Below, in pieces: positions 42,895 through 53,181 of a stretch of 64,000 nucleotides of DNA (the first letter of the stretch is position 1; every line of letters begins with the position of its first letter). The notes under the pieces are model-generated. The model ran no database searches, had not been told where the DNA came from, and worked only from the letters and a program-made list of their open reading frames with translations. This DNA is from Closterium sp. NIES-65 (Eukaryota > Streptophyta > Zygnematophyceae > Desmidiales > Closteriaceae): assembly GCA_948144175.1 (NCBI GenBank), contig CANXME010002580.1, forward strand, positions 1 to 64,000. Reading direction: 5' to 3'. The translations under genes and the position numbers were made by a program.

Positions 42895-43019
42895 GAGTCA
42901 GAATGAGAAGTGATTGAACTATGAAAAGTTGGAGTACAAAAGGCAAACCCTAGCTTGTGTAACCCCTTAAGGCTAACCCACTATAGCCTACACAACAATA
43001 ACACATATAGTGTTTGACA
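42895..43019 (-). repeat. E6 3' LTR
   Basis: 125 bp; in element orientation TGTCAAACACTATATG to CTGACTCA. It is preceded, in element orientation, by the PPT hairpin (43020-43042). Confidence 0.88.
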
Positions 43020-43239
43020 CATCCCCATAGGCAAAGTGGGGGAGAGCAAGGGGTCACAAGAGAGGCAAGCAAGCTCAGGGTGGATCACAACGTCACCACA
43101 CACTCCGAGCACAAACAAAGGGCCACATGGCCAGTTCACATGCAGAAGTATATATGCAACACAAACAACACGTGTGATCTCAACCTAGCATAGCAGACAG
43201 GCAGGAGTATATATATCGAGATCACAGTACAGGTAAAGC

Positions 43240-44100
43240 CTACACCAAGTGAGGAAAAGTGGGCACCAGCCCCAGCAAAGTACAGAAGCGCTGATGATCA
43301 CCAGGCTGAAGTGCCTGGGTCAATATATCAGCGGTGTTGGCCTGTGAGGCCACGTAACGCAGACGAAGCTGACCACGCTGCTGCAGCTCTCGAGCAAGGA
43401 AGTAACGAAGAGCAACATGCTTTGTTCTGTGCTCCAGTCTGTGCTCCTCACACAAGGCAATGGCAGCCTTGTTGTCGACGTACAGCACTGGAGGAAAACT
43501 AGGTCGCTCTCTCACATCGGTCAGCAAGTAGGTGAGCCAGCGAAACTCCTGTGCAGCCATGGATGTGGCGGAGATCTCAGCCTCACAAGTGGAGCTGAGA
43601 ACTGAAGACGAACGCGTTGAGCGCCACGAAACTGAGCCAGAGCCACGGCTGAAGGTGTAACCCTGTGACGACCGCTGAGTAGCCTGGTCGTCAACCCAAG
43701 AAGCGTCTGAGTGCCCAGTGAGAACAACTGAGCTCCCTCCTCCAAGCACGAGCCCCATGCCCGATGTACTGCACAAGTAGCGCAAGACCCTCTTTGCAGC
43801 ATCCCAGTGCACCTTTCGGTGCCTGCCAGGAGCCACGTAGCGGGCCAGAAGGCCAAGAGGGTATGCTAGGTCAGGACGAGTGCAAGTCATCGGGTACATG
43901 AGGCAACCAACTAGCTCTGGGTAAGGACCACTCGACTCTACGGACTCATCCAAAGGCAGAGCTGAGAGCGAGTGACCTACAACAAGAGGAGTGGCCTGTG
44001 CTGAGGACCAGGTGAAGCCGAAGCGCTGAAGGACCTGCTGCACCATATGTGACTCGGTCAGGGTAATGGTGCGGCGTGCTCTGTCGTGGGTGATCTGCAA
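43240..44100 (-). CDS. E6 left copy: RT C-terminus and RNase H (open, 286 codons)
   Basis: Open frame in the same domain order as E2: MQITHDRARRTITLTESHM, FGFTWSSAQATPL, SSGPYPELVGCLMYPMTCTR, GLLARYVAPGRHRKVH, then RNase H with GHSDASWVDD, TCEAEISAT, YVDNKAAIAL, LEHRTKHVALRYF and ASQANTADILTQAL, ending PTFPHLV. All RNase H acids visible in this family are kept. It is only the tail of a polyprotein, cut off upstream by a TAG at 44149-44151, so it is unlikely to be translated alone. Confidence 0.85.
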   Translation of the reverse strand: MQITHDRARRTITLTESHMVQQVLQRFGFTWSSAQATPLVVGHSLSALPLDESVESSGPYPELVGCLMYPMTCTRPDLAYPLGLLARYVAPGRHRKVHWDAAKRVLRYLCSTSGMGLVLGGGSSVVLTGHSDASWVDDQATQRSSQGYTFSRGSGSVSWRSTRSSSVLSSTCEAEISATSMAAQEFRWLTYLLTDVRERPSFPPVLYVDNKAAIALCEEHRLEHRTKHVALRYFLARELQQRGQLRLRYVASQANTADILTQALQPGDHQRFCTLLGLVPTFPHLV

Positions 44101-44148
44101 GCCAACGTAGCTGCGCAGTTCACCCAGGTCTGTGCACGTGTGTCTCTT

Positions 44149-44580
44149 CTACAGCTCCGACTTCACTAGGGCAGGAGCCTCAGTGTCAGCAGTGGCAAAG
44201 ACCAAGTCGTCCACGTACACGAGGATGTAGAATTGCGGCAGGGAAGTGTCGGTGCACAGAAACAGCGACAGGTCAGCAGTAGAGGGCGCGAACCCAAGTG
44301 CCGCCAGAGTAGTCCTCAGTGTGTCGTGCCACTCACGTGGCGCCTGGCGGAGACCGTAGACTGGCCGCCGGAGGCTCCACTGGGTACCAGGAGGAAACGA
44401 CCCAGTGAAGTTAGGAGGGCGGCATAGCCAGATCTCCTCGTGCAGGCTGCCCTGCAAGAAAGCTGTGCTGAAGTCAAGAGAGTGAAGCTCGTAGTCACGC
44501 TGAGCAGCAACGTCCAGTAGCACCCGAAGAGTGGTCATCTTCGGGGTGGGGGAGAAGGTCTGAAAGAAGTCCAATAGCTC
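44149..44580 (-). pseudogene. E6 left copy: shortened RT
   Basis: RT starts abruptly at DFFQTFSPTPKMTTLRVLL (near 44575), fused to linker sequence; the first 80 or so RT residues (IPTPRSYAEAI, MWIFRVKRPP) are deleted. It then has LDFSTAFLQGSLHEEIWL, SLRRPVYGLRQAPREWHD and FYILVYVDDLVFA, ending at TAG 44149-44151 after VKSEL. The right copy has a TAG in the same codon. Confidence 0.85.
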
Positions 44581-46401
44581 CAGAGACTCCAACAGCACCG
44601 GCAGCACCTCTAGCAGCTCCAGAACCTCCAGCAACAAGAGCAGCACCTCCAGGACCTCCAGTAGGACCAGCAGCATCTCTAGCAGCACCAGTGTCAGCAG
44701 TACCTCCAGCAGCAGGGCCTCCAGCCGGCGGTACCTCAACGATAGGAGCTCCACTCCTGAGGCTGCAGCGCTGAGCGTACCACTCACTTTGCCGCTGAGG
44801 GGAGGGAGGCTCTGGCAGCGGCACTGAACCTGCAAGGCCACCAGCCCCGACTCCAGCAGACCCCCCAGCTCCAACAGCCCCACGACGGAGGCGGTAGCAC
44901 TGAGAGTACCACTCACGCAGCTGCTGTGAAGAGGGAGTACCACCAGGCTCAGCACCCCAAGTCTCAGCACCCCCAGTCGCAGCACCTCCAGGCTCAGCAC
45001 CCAAAGTCTCCGTACCCCCAGGCTCAGCACCCTCAGCCTCCACACCCCCAAGCTTAGCACCCCCAATCTCTGCACCCCCAGGCTCAGCAACCCCAGTCTC
45101 AGTGCCCGCAGACCTAGCACCACCAGGCTCAGCACACTCTGTACCTCGCACTGGACCAGAGTCAACAGCTACCTTGACAGGCTCGACCGGGTCTACCTGG
45201 GAAACACCTGAGGGAGCAGCACCCTGGGGAGGGAGGGGGTCTACCGACGGGACACCTGGGGTGAGGAAGAGCGGCGGGGAGGGGAGCGGGGCAGAGCGGT
45301 AGGGGAAGAGACGGTAAAAGGGTACCGACTCGTCAAAGGTGACGTCCTGAGAGGCGAAGATCCGGCGCGAGGTGGGGTGGTATAACTGCCAGCCAGGCGC
45401 GTCAGGGACAAAGCCAAGGAAGACACAGGGAACGGCACGGGAGGAGAGCTTGTCCGCGGACGTATCGCGGACAAAGGCTCGACATCCCCAGACGCGGAAC
45501 ACCGACGCTTCACCAACCTCCCCCGTCCAACGCAAGGTAGGCGAGGTCCCTAGAACAGAGACTCGGGGCCAGAGGTTGAGCAGACGCGCGGCGTATCGCA
45601 CTGCTAACGGCCACAAGAAATGGGGGGCAGCCGCATGGATCATGGAGGTACGAGCGACCTCCATGACAAGACCAATGCGGCACTTAGCAACCCCATTCTA
45701 CTGAGGAGAGGCCGGGAGAGTGAGCGTCTGGCAGATGCCGTGCTCTGCATAGTAGGCTGCCAGGAGGTCAGAGGAAAACTCGCCACCTCTGTCAGAGTGC
45801 AGACAGGAAAGTCCGACTGGAACCTCTAGCGGAGCTGGAGACGAGCAGCGCGGATCCAGGGGATCAAGACATCAGGGACCTCACCCTTGGTACGCAAGCG
45901 GAAGACTGTGGTGTAGCGCGTGTAGTCGTTGACGACCAGCAGAAAATACCGCTCGTGGCCCTGTCACCGGACGCGGGCGGGGCCCCACACGTCCAGGTGG
46001 AGTGTCTGCAGGGGAGCCTCTGTGGGAGGGAACGAGGAGGAGTGAGGAGCGGCGCGCTGCCGCCCCTCAACAGAGGGAAGACAGGGAGGAGCAGGCGAGG
46101 GTGGTAGGGGAGGGAGAACTCTAGGAAGACCAGAGACAAGGTACCTGGAGTGCATGCCGCGAAGGCGCTGCACGGACGGGTGACCAAGGCGGTGGTGCCA
46201 GAGGACAGTTCTGTGCGACAGGGAGCGACACGAGCAGGGGGGCGACAGCTGACCTGACGCAGACGCAGACGCAGCTACCTGAGGGGACTCAGTGGTCAGT
46301 GTGTACAAGTCCGACCCCGGCTTTCGAGCGAAGGTAGCCAGGTGACGACCCATCTGGGCACACGTGAAGTGCGTCACACGCTCGTAGGCTAGGGTGAACT
46401 A
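44581..46401 (-). pseudogene. E6 left copy: integrase and linker
   Basis: Pre-integrase HHRLGHPSVQRLRG near 46180, CLPSVEGRQ near 46070 (the second Cys of CxxC is kept as Ser), HLDVWGPARVR then TGA 45964-45966. The middle of the core (SDRGGEF region, about 45790-45900) is frameshifted. The frame reopens at MEVARTSMIHAAAPHFLWPL through CRAFVRDTSADKL. The linker has GGAEPGGAE-type repeats (44940-45110) and two LREWY-type motifs: SSQQLREWYSQCYRLRRG and SPQRQSEWYAQRCSLRSG. Inactive. Confidence 0.82.
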
Positions 46402-47445
46402 GTGAACACCCGCGTCCTGGAGCGCGGAACCCGCCACCAAGTTTGTAGAGAACGAGGGGAGGTAAAGGCCCGATAGCGTGCCAGACGGGACAGCAGGACA
46501 AGGGAGGGCAGTGGTGGAGGTCGCAAGGACCGGACCCCCTGAGGGGTCAGCCACGGAGACAGCAACCGGTCTAGGGAGCTGCTCTAGGGCAGTGCGATCG
46601 CGAAAGAAACAGCAGGAAGCACCTGAGTCCAGTGTGAAGGTTTGCAGTGCCTCAGTAGGTGCGGTACCAGCAGACGCAGACGCACTAGCACCTAGGGCAG
46701 TAGCCTCACCAGGACCTGGAGCAGCAGAAGAATTAGCACCTAGAGCTGCAGCCTCACCGGTCGCAATACCTGGGTCTGGCAGTACACTCAGGTAACAGTC
46801 ACCCTCAACACTAATAGTCAATGCATACATAGCAGCAAGGATAGCATCATAATCAAGAGCCAAGATATCAATTCCCTTCTTAAGCTGATCAGCCCAGCGA
46901 GGCAGCTTAGAGGCGTCAGGGAACTGCTCGCACCAGGTGTCGTCGAGGCGAAAGAAACAGCGCTGCATCGTGTGAAACCTCCCACAAGTCTGGCCACTGC
47001 GGTCACCTGTGCGGATGACATACACGCAGGTACCCCCTCCCCCAGACCCCCCACGCTGAGAGTACCACTCACGGAGCTGCTGGATCGAGGGAGTCTCGCC
47101 GGGGCGCTGCTGCTGCTGCCTCTGGCCACCGCCAAACCCCCCACGCTGCACCGCTCCACCGCGCCCGCCATCCGCTCCACCACCGCCACCACTGCCACCA
47201 CCACCTCCACCACCCCCACCACCGCCGCCGCCGCCACCACCCCCTGTGCCGCCACTGACCCCCCCACCACCCGCGCCACTCACACTCCCGCCACCACCCC
47301 CGCCCCCCCCCCCCCTACCTCCTCCACCGCCAAAGCTGAAGGTGTAACCCTGTGACGACCGCTGAGTAGCCTGGTTTTCAGCCCAAGAAATGTCTGAGTG
47401 CCCAATCAGAACAACTGAGCTCCCTCCTCCAAGCACGAGCCCCAT
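46399..47445 (-). pseudogene. E6 chimeric frame: RNase H start fused to Gag glycine tract and protease
   Basis: The 348-codon frame opens MGLVLGGGSSVVLIGHSD, ISWAENQATQRSSQGYTFSF, which is the RNase H start of the right copy, and passes straight into a glycine tract (junction near 47335). After the tract come RPGETPSIQQLREWYSQRGG, CVYVIRTGDRSGQTCGRFH...C (the C-x13-C-x3-H-x4-C module), RLDDTWCEQFPDASKLPRW, and protease TFTLDSGASCCFFRDR. It ends at TAG 46399-46401, where relatives have Gln (VHQFTP). The join keeps frame and falls where RNase H normally has a short Gly/Ser phrase. Confidence 0.87.
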
Positions 47446-47448
47446 GCC

Positions 47449-48760
47449 TCATGTACTGCACAAGTAGCGCAATACCCTCTTTGCAGCATCCCAGTGCACC
47501 TTTCGGTGACGACCAGGAGCCACGTAGCGAGCCAGAAGGCCAAGAGGGTATGCTAGGTCAGGACGAGTGCAAGTCATCAGGTACATGAGGCAACCAACTA
47601 GCTCTAAGTAAGGACCACTCGACTCTACGGACTCATACGAAGGCAGAGCTGAGAGCCAGTGACCTATAGCCAGAGGAGTGGCCTGTGCTGAGGACCAGGT
47701 GAAGCCAAATCGCTGAAGGACCTGCTGCACCATGTGTGACTGAGTCAGAGTAATGGTGCGGCGTGCTCTGTCCTGGGTGATCTGCAAGCCAAGGTAGCTG
47801 CGCAGCTCACCCAGGTCTGTGCACGTGTGTCTCTTCTACAGCTTCGACTTCACGTGGGCGAGAGACTCAGTGTCAGCTGTGGCAAAGACCAAGTCGTCGA
47901 CGTACACGAGGATGTAGAACGGCGGGAGCGAAGTGTCGGTGCGTAGAAACAGCGACTGGTCAGCAGTAGAAGGAGAGAACCCAAGTGCCGCAAGAGTAGT
48001 CCTCAGTGTGTCGTGCCACTCACGTGGCGCCTGGCGGAGATCGTAGACTGGCCGGCGAAGGCTCCACTGGGTACCAGGAGGGAACGATCCAGTTAAGCCA
48101 GGAGGTCGGCGCAGCCAGATCTCCTCGTGCAGACTGCCCTGCAAGAAAGCTGTGCTGAAGTCAAGAGAGTGAAGCTCGTAGTCGCGCTGAGCAGCAATGG
48201 CAGTAGTACCCGAAGAGTGGTCATCTTCGGGGTGGGGGAGAAGGTCTGGAAGAAGTCTACTCCCTCTCGCTGACTGGAGCCTTGAGCAACGTAACGAGCC
48301 TTTAAGACATGCGGAGAACCCGGCGGCCGCTTCACCCTGAAAATCCACATGCCACTGACGATGTTCGCCCCAGGTGGGGGAACCTCGTCGACGTAGGTGC
48401 CTGTGGACTTCCAGGAAGCCATCTCTGTGTCCATGGCTGACTGCCATTGTGAGGAGTAGGGACCCTGAATCGCCTCAGCGTACGATCGAGGAGTCGGGAT
48501 GTCAGGTGCATCCGGGTCTCCCTCAGGGGCAACTAGCATGGACACGAGATGGGGCGTACCGGCTGCAAGACACTCAAGATCCTCCTGTCTGTCCTCAAGG
48601 ACGTCCGTGCTAAGAGCACACTCACCCCCAACACACGGAGGAGAGACAGACTCAGACTCAGCGACAAGACTGGCAGCTTAGTCTAGACGACAGCGAGCAG
48701 CAAAGTCGACAAGCTCAGCAACTAGGGCAGACGCAGCAGCATATTCAAACGGAGGGTCAC
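47449..48760 (-). pseudogene. E6 right copy: reverse transcriptase
   Basis: DIPTPRSYAEAIQGPYSSQW, MWIFRVKRPPGSPHVLKARY, QGSSQREGVDFFQTFSPTPK, a frameshift near 48205, then LDFSTAFLQGSLHEEIWL, SLRRPVYDLRQAPREWHD and ILVYVDDLVFA (about 47885-47915). TAG 47836-47838 follows KSKL. The next frame runs LQITQDRARRTITLTQ to RYLCST and a TGA at about 47449. Confidence 0.87.
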
Positions 48761-50130
48761 TGTTAGTAGTGGCCAGGAGACGCGTGACAATAGGACTGGT
48801 AGCACGAAGAGAGTCAGACTCAGGGTCAGCAAGAGCAAGAAGAGAGGACTCAGGAGGAGACGGCAAAGGGACACGCTGTGGAGCAATGGAGGGACGCAGT
48901 GACATCCGGTATGTGCCAGGGACTCGTGGCGGACGCTCACGCGGAGTACGGCGACAGGTGGAAGTAGTACGAACAGAGGACTCAGGACTGGACACAGGCG
49001 ACACAGGGCGAGACTCAGGCTGATGACGCTCTGAGACCGCCTGTAGGACCAGTGTAGGGAGAAGGACGAGGAAGTGGCAAGGCAGGCGGTAGCTATGACT
49101 GCGACTCGACCGGGGGTGGACACTCTACAGAGGGAGGGGGACAAGGCGGAGGTGACTGACCAAGAACCTGCTGAAGGAGTGGAACAAAGTACGGCCGCGG
49201 CTGTGAGGTGCCCCCTACAGTAGCAGAGACAGCACCAGAACCTCCAGCAGCTCCTGCAGCAACCCCAACACCTCCAACGTTCGGGTCTGCAGCACCAGCA
49301 GCAGCTCCAACGCCCGGGTCCGCAGCACTAGTAGTAACCCCAACGCCAGGGTCCGGAGCACCAGCAGTAGCTCCAACGCCCTGGTCCGCAGCACCAGCAG
49401 CAGCTCCAACGCCCGGGTCCGCAGCTCCAGCAGCAGCTCCAACGCCCGGGTCTGCAGCACCAGCAGCAGCTCCAACGTCCGGGTCCGCAGCACCAGCAGC
49501 AGCTTCAACGCCCGGGTCCGCAGCACCAGTAGTAACCCCAACGCCAGGGTCCGCAGCACCAGCAGCAGCTCCAACGCCCTGGTCCGCAGCACCAGCAGCA
49601 GCTCCAACGCCCGGATCTGCACCACCAGCAGCAGCTTCAACGCCCGGGTCCGCAGCACCAGCAGCAGCTCCAACGCCCGGGTCTGCAGCACCAGCAGTAG
49701 CTCCAACGCCCGGGTCCGCAGCACCAGCAGCAGCTCCAACGACCGGGTCTGCAGCACCAGCAGCAGCTCCAACGCCCGGGTCCGCAGCACGAGTAGCAGG
49801 GTCCGCGACACTAGGAGCGCCACTCCTGAGACTGCAGCGCCGTGCGTACCACTCACGAAGACGCTGGGGAGAGGGCAGCTCCCGCGTAGGCGAGGAAGCA
49901 CGAGCACCAGCTCCAACAGCACTCCTAGCTCCAGAAGCACCTCTCCTGAGGTTGCAGTACTGTAAGTACCACTCACGCAGCTGCTGTGAGGAGAGAGCTC
50001 CTCCAGGCGTAGCACTCCCATGCTCAACACCCCCAGACTCAACACCCCCATACTCAGCACAAGCAGGCTCCGTACTCCCAGGCTCAGCACCCCCAGACTC
50101 CGCACCCCCAGGCTCAGTACCCCCAGACTA
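48761..50130 (-). pseudogene. E6 right copy: linker with 33-bp repeats and two LREWY motifs
   Basis: From the integrase side: TAG 50128-50130, GGAEPGG-type repeats (50010-50130), SSQQLREWYLQYCNLRRG near 49930-49985, SPQRLREWYARRCSLRSG near 49815-49870, then about 16 copies of a 33-bp unit (49270-49800) encoding the 11-residue GVGAAAGAADP. Nearer RT come RPYFVPLLQQVLGQ and SESRPVSPVS-like Ser/Pro-rich sequence. Function unknown. Confidence 0.75.
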
Positions 50131-51252
50131 TGCACCCCCAAGCTCAGCACCCCTAGTCTCCGCAACCCCAGGCTCCGCACGCTCAGGCTCAGCACCTCGA
50201 GCAGGAGGAGAGTCGACAGCTTCATCGACAGGCTTAACCGGGTCTACCTGGGACACACCAGAGGGAGCGGCACCCTGAGGGGGGAGGGGGTCTACTACAG
50301 CAGCACCTAGCGCGAGGAAGAGAGGCGGGGGAGGGAGCGGGGCAGTGCGGTAAGGGAAGAGGCGGTAGAAGGGTACCGACTCATCAAAGGTGACGTCCTT
50401 ACAGGCGAGGACACGGCGCGAGGTAGGGTGGTAAAACTGCCAACCTGACGCGTCCGGAACAAAGCCTAGGAAGACACACGGAACAACGCGGGAGGAGAGC
50501 TTGTCCGCGGACGTATCGCGAACAAAAGCTCGGGATCCCCAGACCCGAAAACGCGACGCTTCGCCAACCTCTCCCGTCCAACGCAGTGTCGGGGAGGTCT
50601 CCGGCAAGGAGACACGGGGCCAGAGGTTGAGCTGATGTGCAGCGTATCGGACTGCAAAGGGCCACAAAAAGTGGGGGGCAGCCGCATGGATCAAGGAAGT
50701 ACGAGCGACCTCCATGACCAAGCGAATGCGGCGCTCAGCAACCCCATTCTGTTGTGGCGAGGCCGGAAGCATGAACGACAGACGGATGCCGTGCTCCGCA
50801 CAGTAGGCTGCCAAGAGGTCGGAGGAGAACTCACCACCTCTGTCGGAGTGCAAGCGCTGGACAGGAAAGTCCGAGTGGAAACGCTCGCTGAGCTGGAGAC
50901 GAGGAGCGCGGATCCAAGGGATCAAAACATCAGGGACCTCACCCTTGGTGCGCAAGGGGAAGACCGTGGTGTAGCGCGAGTAGTCGTCAACAACTATCAG
51001 GAAGTACCTCTCCTGACCCTGACTACGGACGCGGGCTAGGCCCCACACGTCCATGTGGAGCGTCTGCAAGGGAGCAGTCGTCGGGGGAAACGAGGAGTGA
51101 GGAGCGGCGCGCTGCCACCCCTCGACACAGGGAAGACAGGGAGGAGCAGGTGAGGGTGGGAGGGGAGGGAGAACTCTGGGAAGACCAGAAACAAGGTACC
51201 TGGAGTGCATGCCGCGAAGGCGCTGCACGGACGGGTGACCAAGGCGGTGGTG
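50131..51252 (-). pseudogene. E6 right copy: integrase
   Basis: In frame with the upstream Gag-protease after a single TAG (51253-51255, where relatives have Trp in VLWHHRLGH). HHRLGHPSVQRL and CLPCVEGWQ form the zinc module. The catalytic core is present: HMDVWGLARVRSQGQERYFL, LHSDRGGEFSSDLLAAYC, NGVAERRIRLVMEVA, with 35 residues between the last Asp and Glu. FRVWGSRAFVRDTSADKLSS and YHPTSRRVLACKDVTFDE follow. All three catalytic acids are kept in one frame. Confidence 0.9.
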
Positions 51253-53181
51253 CTAGAGGACTGTCTCGTGCGCCAGAGAGCGGCACGAGCAGGGGGCTGA
51301 TAGCTGACCTGACGCAGACGCAGACGCAGCTACCTGAGGGGACTCAGTAGTCAGTGTGTACAGGTCCGACCCCGGCTGCCGTGTGAAGGTCGCCAGGTGA
51401 CGGCTCGTCCGAGCACACGTGCAGTGTGTCACGCGCTCGTAGGCAGGGGTGAACTGGTGAACACCCCTGTCCTGGAGCGCACTACCCGCCACCAAGTTCG
51501 TAGAGAACGAGGGGAGGTAGAGACCGGACAGTGTGCCCAACGGGACGGCCGGACAGGGGAGGACAGTGGAGGAGGTCGCAAGGAGTGGACCCCCAGAGGG
51601 GTCAGCGAGAGAGACTGCAACGGGCCGAGCAAGCTGCTCCAGAGCCGTGCGGTCACAAAAGAAACAGCGAGAGGCACCTGAGTCTAGCGTAAAGGTGTGC
51701 AGTGCCTCAGTCGACGTAGTAACAGGGGGCACAGACGCACCAGCACCTAGAGCAGCAGCCTCACTAGCACCAGGGGTAGCAGACACTCTAGCACCTAGAG
51801 CGGTAGCCTCACCGGGTCGAATGCCCGGGTCGGGCGGAACACGCAGGTACTGGGCACCCTCTCCACTAATAGACATCACATACATGGCAGAGAGAATAGC
51901 ATCAAAGTCTAGAGCAAAGATATCAATGTTTTGCTTCATCAGATCAGCCCAGCGGGGCAGCTCAGTGGCGTCAGGGAACTGAGTACGCCAAGCGTCGTCG
52001 AGGCGTGAGAAGCAGCGCTGCGTGGGGTGCGCCCTCCCACACGTGTGAACAGTACGGTCACCAGTGCGGATAACGTACGTGCAACTAAGGCCACCACCCC
52101 CCCCGTGCCGAGCGTACCACTCATGGAGCTCCTGGGGCGACGGAGAGTGCTGTAGGCTCTGGCCACCGCTAGTGCCTCCACGACCACCATTGCCGCCACC
52201 ACCTCCTCGACCACCTCCTCCCCTGCCGCCGCCGCGTCCACCGCCGCCCCCACCACCGCCCCCGCCCCTGCCACCGCCCCCGCCGTTGCCGCCACCACCC
52301 CTACCGCTGCCACTAGCTCCACCAGTCCCACCACCACCCCCACCGCCGCCACCATCCCCACCACCGCCTCCCCCACCGTCACCTCCGCCTCCCTTGCCCC
52401 CTTTGCCCTTGCCGCTACGGCGCCCACTCGAGGCTGACGCGGCCCCGACCTTCTCAAAACCAAGGAGGTCGACAGCAGAAGCAGAGGCTACAGAGGGAAG
52501 AAGGGGGGAAGGGGAACACCCCTCAAAGAAAGGGGTGCGGGGGTCGCCACGAGAGGCACCTACAGCAACTATGCTAGCCTCAGCTGCAAGCAGTTCCTTC
52601 TCGAGGAGGGCAATGGTGAGTTCAGTGGGGCAGCGAGCTAGGAAGTGATCCGTGACAGCACGCAGAGTGTAAGGGAGGCGGGTGACTAGGTGGTAGAGAG
52701 TGAGCCAGAGCGGGGGAGGGTTCTTGGCAAAAAACTCATCGGGCATGGCGGCACGGAAGCGGGCCTCACTAGTACGGAGGTGCGTGATGAGGTCAGCGAC
52801 TGTGTGGAACGAGGCCAGGTCGGGAAACAGGTAGGGGAGTGAGAGACCGCCTAGCGCGGCAGAGGCAGGTGAGGAGTAGCGGGCAACAACAGCGGTGTAC
52901 AGTGCTTGTGCAGTCTTGTGCTCGCCAAAGTGCTCGCGCTCGTCTATCGGCAGGGAGTTGCGAATAGCAAAGCGAGCGTGGGCGTCACGAGTCTGCCACT
53001 GTGAGTGGGCAGTGCTGTCAGCAGTAGCAGCAGGAGCAGTAGCATGGCCTAGGGCGTGATCATACAGTGAGATGTCCTCCTTGGCAGTGAGCTGTAGGAA
53101 GAGGTGTAGGTCATCTAGCCAGGTATCGAACTTCACTGGGCGGCCCTCAGCATCGAAAGCTAGCACAGGAGGGCTAGCCAT
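51253..53181 (-). CDS. E6 right copy: Gag-protease (open, about 642 codons)
   Basis: The best preserved CopA Gag in the window. ATG at 53181 (MASPPVLAFDAEGRPVKFDT). Gag core with EHFGEHKTAQALYTAVVARY, YLFPDLASFHTVADLITHL and LYHLVTRLPYTLRAVTDHFL; basic GRRSGKGKGGKG; glycine tract (about 52190-52400); SPSPQELHEWYARHGGGG; CTYVIRTGDRTVHTCGRAH...C; RLDDAWRTQFPDATELPRW; protease TFTLDSGASRCFFCDR; and pre-integrase LYLPSFSTNLVAGSALQD. Frame ends at TAG 51253-51255 in the zinc module. Apart from that stop the frame runs on into integrase. Confidence 0.9.
   Translation of the reverse strand: MASPPVLAFDAEGRPVKFDTWLDDLHLFLQLTAKEDISLYDHALGHATAPAATADSTAHSQWQTRDAHARFAIRNSLPIDEREHFGEHKTAQALYTAVVARYSSPASAALGGLSLPYLFPDLASFHTVADLITHLRTSEARFRAAMPDEFFAKNPPPLWLTLYHLVTRLPYTLRAVTDHFLARCPTELTIALLEKELLAAEASIVAVGASRGDPRTPFFEGCSPSPLLPSVASASAVDLLGFEKVGAASASSGRRSGKGKGGKGGGGDGGGGGGGDGGGGGGGGGTGGASGSGRGGGGNGGGGGRGGGGGGGGGGRGGGRGGGGRGGGGGNGGRGGTSGGQSLQHSPSPQELHEWYARHGGGGGLSCTYVIRTGDRTVHTCGRAHPTQRCFSRLDDAWRTQFPDATELPRWADLMKQNIDIFALDFDAILSAMYVMSISGEGAQYLRVPPDPGIRPGEATALGARVSATPGASEAAALGAGASVPPVTTSTEALHTFTLDSGASRCFFCDRTALEQLARPVAVSLADPSGGPLLATSSTVLPCPAVPLGTLSGLYLPSFSTNLVAGSALQDRGVHQFTPAYERVTHCTCARTSRHLATFTRQPGSDLYTLTTESPQVAASASASGQLSAPCSCRSLAHETVL

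Noticed and set aside
49270..49800. Possible CRISPR-like array of 33-bp repeats
   Set aside because: The units abut with no spacers, encode an 11-residue repeat in frame, and lie in a eukaryotic retrotransposon.
49208..50278. Plus-strand 356-codon frame of Ala/Pro repeats
   Set aside because: It is antisense to the E6 linker; LREWY motifs and integrase continuity are on the minus strand.
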